A stretch of DNA of 64,000 bases from Serratia proteamaculans. GTDB taxonomy: Bacteria; Pseudomonadota; Gammaproteobacteria; Enterobacterales; Enterobacteriaceae. Location: NCBI RefSeq assembly GCF_013337185.1, contig NZ_SWDE01000009.1, positions 1 through 64,000 on the forward strand, read 5' to 3'. Below, piece after piece: positions 60,543 through 64,000 of the stretch. The position numbers and the translations under genes are program-made. The notes beneath the pieces were generated by a model. That model did not search any database and was not told the DNA's origin. It saw nothing but the letters and a program-made list of their open reading frames with translations. Positions within the stretch are counted from its first letter, which is position 1; each line of letters begins with the position of its first letter.

Positions 60543-61739
60543 ATGTCCGCGTCTTTTTATCAGCAGTTGGAACAACAACTTGAGACCACCCGTAGCGAAG
60601 GTTTGTTCAAAGAAGAACGCATCATCACCAGCGCTCAGCAGGCGGATATTGCCGTTGCTGACGGCCGCCACGTGATCAACTTCTGCGCCAACAACTATCT
60701 TGGCCTGGCCAACCATCCGGCAATGATCGCGGCAGCCAAGGCCGGTATGGACAGCCACGGTTTCGGCATGGCGTCGGTACGCTTTATCTGTGGCACCCAG
60801 GACAGCCATAAACAGTTGGAACAAAAGCTGGCCGATTTTCTCGGTATGGAAGACGCCATTCTGTACTCCTCCTGCTTTGATGCCAACGGCGGGCTGTTCG
60901 AAACCCTGTTGGGCCCGGAAGACGCGATTATCTCCGATGCGTTGAACCATGCGTCGATCATTGACGGTGTCCGCCTGTGCAAGGCGAAGCGCTACCGCTA
61001 CGCCAACAACGACATGACCGAACTGGCCGCGCAGCTTGAGCAGGCGAAAGCCGACGGCGCCCGCCACATTATGATCGCCACCGACGGTGTGTTCTCTATG
61101 GACGGCGTGATCGCCAACCTGAAAGGGGTGTGTGACCTGGCGGACCAATATCAGGCGCTGGTGATGGTAGATGACTCCCACGCGGTTGGTTTTGTTGGGG
61201 CCAATGGGCGCGGCACCCACGAATATTGTGAAGTCATGGGGCGCGTCGACATCATTACCGGCACCCTGGGTAAGGCATTGGGCGGCGCTTCCGGCGGTTA
61301 TACTGCGGCGAAGAAAGAAGTGGTGGAATGGCTGCGTCAGCGTTCGCGCCCTTATCTGTTCTCCAACTCGTTGGCGCCGGCGATCGTTGCCGCTTCGATT
61401 AAAGTCCTGGAACTGCTGGAGCAGGGTGACGCGTTGCGCGACCGCCTGTGGGCCAATGCCAGCCTGTTCCGTGAAAAAATGACCGCGGCGGGCTTTACGC
61501 TGGCCGGGGCCGATCACGCCATCATCCCGGTGATGTTGGGTGAAGCAAAACTGGCGCAGGAATTCGCCAATGCGTTGCTCAAGGAAGGCATCTATGTAAC
61601 GGGTTTCTTCTATCCGGTGGTGCCGAAAGGCCAGGCGCGCATCCGCACCCAGATGTCCGCCGATCACACCCCGGAGCAAATTGAACGAGCGATTGCGGCG
61701 TTCATTCGTATCGGTAAGGATCTTGGCGTTATTGCATAA
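60543..61739 (+). CDS. kbl: Glycine C-acetyltransferase (KBL)
   Basis: PLP enzyme that cleaves 2-amino-3-ketobutyrate with CoA into glycine and acetyl-CoA, second step of threonine degradation. The 398 residues equal E. coli KBL; the PLP lysine is K244 in [10 protein letters not shown], and DDSHAVGF supplies the PLP-nitrogen Asp. GGAG precedes ATG 60543. tdh follows after nine bases. A 395-codon antisense frame covers the gene and is a codon-bias artefact. Confidence 0.97.
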   Translation: MSASFYQQLEQQLETTRSEGLFKEERIITSAQQADIAVADGRHVINFCANNYLGLANHPAMIAAAKAGMDSHGFGMASVRFICGTQDSHKQLEQKLADFLGMEDAILYSSCFDANGGLFETLLGPEDAIISDALNHASIIDGVRLCKAKRYRYANNDMTELAAQLEQAKADGARHIMIATDGVFSMDGVIANLKGVCDLADQYQALVMVDDSHAVGFVGANGRGTHEYCEVMGRVDIITGTLGKALGGASGGYTAAKKEVVEWLRQRSRPYLFSNSLAPAIVAASIKVLELLEQGDALRDRLWANASLFREKMTAAGFTLAGADHAIIPVMLGEAKLAQEFANALLKEGIYVTGFFYPVVPKGQARIRTQMSADHTPEQIERAIAAFIRIGKDLGVIA

Positions 61740-61748
61740 GGTAAAACC

Positions 61749-62774
61749 ATGAAAGCATTGTCAAAACTGAAAGCGGAAGAAGGGATTTGGATGACCGATG
61801 TGCCTCAGCCGGAGCTGGGCCATAACGACATCATGATTAAAATCCGTAAAACTGCGATCTGCGGTACCGATGTTCATATTTATAACTGGGATGAATGGTC
61901 ACAGAAAACCATCCCGGTCCCTATGGTGGTCGGCCATGAGTATGTCGGTGAAGTGGTTGCCATCGGTCAGGAAGTTAAAGGCTTCACCGTTGGTGACCGT
62001 GTTTCCGGCGAAGGCCATATCACCTGCGGCCATTGCCGTAACTGCCGTGGTGGCCGTACGCACCTGTGCCGCAATACCACCGGCGTAGGCGTGAACCGCC
62101 CAGGCTCGTTTGCTGAATATCTGGTGATCCCGGCGTTTAACGCATTCAAGATCCCGGACAATATTTCCGATGAACTGGCGTCTATCTTCGACCCGTTCGG
62201 CAATGCGGTGCACACCGCGCTGTCGTTTGATCTGGTTGGCGAAGACGTGCTGGTTTCCGGTGCCGGGCCGATCGGCATCATGGCGGCGGCGGTGTGCAAG
62301 CACGTTGGTGCCCGCCATGTGGTGATCACCGACGTTAACGAATACCGCTTGGATTTGGCGCGCAAAATGGGCGTGACCCGAGCGGTAAACGTCAGCAAAG
62401 AAAACCTGAATGACGTGATGGCCGAGCTGGGCATGACCGAAGGCTTTGACGTTGGGCTGGAAATGTCCGGTGCGCCACCGGCGTTTCGTACCTTGCTCAA
62501 TGCGATGAACCACGGTGGGCGTATTGCCATGCTGGGTATTCCACCGTCGGATATGTCGATCGACTGGAATCAGGTGATCTTCAAAGGGCTGTTTATCAAA
62601 GGGATTTACGGCCGTGAAATGTTTGAGACCTGGTATAAGATGGCAGCGCTGATCCAGTCTGGTCTGGATCTGACGCCTATCATCACCCACCGTTTCTCAA
62701 TCGACCAGTTCCAGCAGGGCTTTGACGCCATGCGTTCCGGTCAGTCCGGCAAAGTGGTTTTGAGCTGGGATTAG
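61749..62774 (+). CDS. tdh: L-threonine 3-dehydrogenase
   Basis: Zinc- and NAD-dependent oxidation of threonine to 2-amino-3-ketobutyrate, passed on to KBL. The 341 residues equal E. coli Tdh. Catalytic zinc ligands C38, H63 and E64 are in place, the structural zinc loop is [15 protein letters not shown] (about 93-107), and [10 protein letters not shown] is the NAD-binding turn. It closes the kbl-tdh operon and is followed by a strong terminator. Confidence 0.98.
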   Translation: MKALSKLKAEEGIWMTDVPQPELGHNDIMIKIRKTAICGTDVHIYNWDEWSQKTIPVPMVVGHEYVGEVVAIGQEVKGFTVGDRVSGEGHITCGHCRNCRGGRTHLCRNTTGVGVNRPGSFAEYLVIPAFNAFKIPDNISDELASIFDPFGNAVHTALSFDLVGEDVLVSGAGPIGIMAAAVCKHVGARHVVITDVNEYRLDLARKMGVTRAVNVSKENLNDVMAELGMTEGFDVGLEMSGAPPAFRTLLNAMNHGGRIAMLGIPPSDMSIDWNQVIFKGLFIKGIYGREMFETWYKMAALIQSGLDLTPIITHRFSIDQFQQGFDAMRSGQSGKVVLSWD

Positions 62775-62796
62775 TTTTAAACAACTGCTCAGGAGT

Positions 62797-62824
62797 AAAA
62801 GGGGCCGGGATTCCGGCCCCTTTC
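62797..62824 (+). terminator. Terminator after tdh
   Basis: GGGGCCGG/CCGGCCCC stem followed by TTTCTTT; the insertion sequence begins about 10 bases further on. Confidence 0.85.
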
Positions 62825-62887
62825 TTTATGCTTTGACCCGTCCTAAATAGCGTTGACACATTTTACTCACGCGCAGAGGAAAATGTG

Positions 62888-63286
62888 ATGAACCAGTATG
62901 TTAAACGCACGCAACGCGATTACTCTCTATCCTTTAAATTAGCCGTCGTCGAACAGGTCGAAAAAGGTGAAATGACCTGCCGTCAGGCCACTGACCGGTA
63001 CGGTATTCAGGGAAACGCAACGGTGTTGAACTGGCTACGCAAGCACGGTCAACTCGACTGGCGTTCATCCTCCCCCACAAGAACGTGCGGAGTCACCATG
63101 CCCAAAATGCCGCTTACGCCCGAACAACGCATTAAAGAGCTGGAACAGCAACTGGCTGAATAAGAAGTCAAAGCCCAGTTTTTTGAAGCCGTTGTGAAAG
63201 TGATGAATACCGAGTTCGGAGCCACACTGACAAAAAAGCAGTTGGCCGTCTTATCACGCAAACACAAACGCCGAGACTCACAATAA
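62888..63286 (+). pseudogene. IS3-family OrfA with internal stop
   Basis: OrfA starts MNQYVKRTQRDYSLSFKLAV with a helix-turn-helix (about residues 12-55: RQATDRYGIQGNATVLNWL) followed by a heptad region EQRIKELEQQLAE. A TAA at 63161-63163 cuts it after 91 codons; in the same frame the sequence continues EVKAQFFEAVVKVMNTEFG...RKHKRRDSQ to a second stop at 63284-63286. The continuation is typical of the family, so the TAA is a nonsense mutation. A GTG one codon before ATG 62888 is an alternative start. Confidence 0.75.
63232..63238 (+). other. -1 programmed frameshift site of the insertion sequence
   Basis: A-AAA-AAG in the orfA zero frame is the classic slippery heptamer; orfB is open in the -1 frame from here on. 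It lies 69 bases after the orfA nonsense codon. Confidence 0.75.
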
Positions 63287-63303
63287 CGCGCGTCTGCCGG
63301 TAT

Positions 63304-64000
63304 ATGGGCATCAGTCGGCAGGCGTGGTATCAGTCATTGCAACGCGAGTGCGGGAAAGAAAGACAGGCCCGGCACATCGTTGAGCACGTGACCGCCATTC
63401 GGCTGCACCAGCCCCGGCTGGGCACACGCAAACTGCATTACTTGTTGCGACAGCAGCCAGAGCCCGCGTTGCACGTTGGCCGGGACCGCCTGTTCCAGAT
63501 ACTGCGCTGTTCACGGCTGCTGGTGATGCCCAAACGGGCCTATCACAAGACGACACACAGCCATCATCGTTTTTACCGCCATCCCAATTTGCTGAAGCCG
63601 GGTGCAAATCAGGTCATTGCCCATCGCCCGGAACAGGTGTGGGTAGCGGATATCACCTACCTTCCGCTGCGGACAGGCACGGCGTATCTGAGTCTGGTAA
63701 CCGATGCCTGGTCGCGAAAAATCGTGGGTTATCATGTTCACGATAGCCTGCATACCCGGCATGTGGCCAACGCGTTCAAAATGGCGTTAGCCGGCAGGCG
63801 CACAACCCATGCGCTGGTTCATCACTCAGACCGGGGTATCCAGTACTGTTCGAAGGAATATCAGGAATTACATCAACGGCATGGTGTTACCTGTTCAATG
63901 ACGGATGGGTATGACTGTTACCAGAATGCCCTGGCGGAACGGGTAAACGGGATATTAAAAATGGAGTATCTGCTTGGCAGACCGGAAGATATCGGGCAGG
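63304..64000 (+). CDS. IS3-family transposase OrfB (partial, 3' end outside window)
   Basis: The DDE integrase-type catalytic part of the transposase. An HTH-21-like segment (RLGTRKLHYLL) precedes the rve domain. Catalytic residues are D in WVADITYL (codon 63649), D in HHSDRGIQYC (63829) and E in NALAERVNG (63937), giving 59 and then 35 residues between them, the DD(35)E spacing of IS3. The frame is open from 63187; I mark the first ATG, but the active protein is normally an OrfAB fusion made by frameshifting. The product is incomplete at the window edge. Confidence 0.88.
   Translation, partial: MGISRQAWYQSLQRECGKERQARHIVEHVTAIRLHQPRLGTRKLHYLLRQQPEPALHVGRDRLFQILRCSRLLVMPKRAYHKTTHSHHRFYRHPNLLKPGANQVIAHRPEQVWVADITYLPLRTGTAYLSLVTDAWSRKIVGYHVHDSLHTRHVANAFKMALAGRRTTHALVHHSDRGIQYCSKEYQELHQRHGVTCSMTDGYDCYQNALAERVNGILKMEYLLGRPEDIGQ

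Larger units (their letters stand above)
62834..64000 (+). mobile_element. IS3-family insertion sequence (cut by the window edge)
   Basis: Two overlapping frames in -1 register encode an IS3-type transposase (orfA with HTH and leucine-zipper-like part, orfB with a DD(35)E integrase core). A likely left end, TGACCCGTCC at 62834, opens with the TG seen at many IS3-family tips. The right end, its inverted repeat and the target duplication lie outside the window. It sits immediately after the tdh terminator and does not disrupt a recognised gene on this side. Confidence 0.85.

Noticed and set aside
60492..61679. 395-codon open frame antisense to kbl
   Set aside because: It mirrors kbl, a full-length gene with catalytic lysine and good ribosome-binding site; long antisense frames are common in GC-rich biased genes and this one has no family motif.

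Overview
The window is chromosomal DNA of an enterobacterium. Almost every gene has a clear Escherichia coli counterpart in E. coli-like order. The lipopolysaccharide (LPS) core genes (waaE beside coaD, plus wabG, wabH and wabN) are of the Serratia/Klebsiella type. I infer the genus Serratia; the species cannot be settled by reading alone. Nearly all of it is core genome. No tRNA, rRNA, prophage or CRISPR array was seen. The only mobile element is an IS3-family insertion sequence cut by the right edge.

Layout. 28-4235: mobB-mobA (molybdenum cofactor), yihD, srkA-dsbA (envelope stress, disulfide formation), yihG. 4236-9477: polA with an unusual upstream region, the small RNA Spot 42 (spf), engB, and a large GGA-rich RNA read as CsrC. 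9478-16303: yihI, an unnamed small membrane ORF, hemN, the tiny gene yshB, and the nitrogen-control block glnA-glnL-glnG with complete sigma-54, NtrC and probable CRP sites. 16304-21227: typA, yihX, yihY-dtd, fabY. 21265-34449: yicH, xanP, gltS, then trmH-recG, spoT, rpoZ, gmk, ligB and yicG. 34742-37158: a DUF3574 lipoprotein, nupC and a small HTH-like protein. 37207-44632: yicC, rph-pyrE, slmA, dut, coaBC, radC, rpmB-rpmG, mutM. 44633-60302: coaD and the LPS core cluster from waaE to hldD. 60543-62774: kbl-tdh. 62834-64000: partial insertion sequence.

How the genes work together. HldD makes the heptose donor. WaaA adds Kdo to lipid A, WaaC and WaaF add the first two heptoses, and WaaE and WaaQ decorate them. 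WabG, WabH and WabN build a GalA-GlcN branch, further glycosyltransferases extend the core, and WaaL joins O antigen. GlnL and GlnG sense nitrogen and drive glnA from a sigma-54 promoter whose NtrC sites sit exactly 32 bp apart. Spot 42, the CsrC-like RNA and SpoT tie the window to carbon, Csr and stringent control.

Most worth a second look: the long structured leader of rpmB with a tandem repeat, the 26-bp dyad and DnaA boxes before polA, the palindrome at the predicted 5' end of hldD mRNA, the nested inverted repeat between dut and slmA, the unassigned glycosyltransferases, the unnamed small ORF before hemN, and the insertion sequence whose orfA carries a stop ahead of its frameshift site. 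I found no clearly new multi-gene system.
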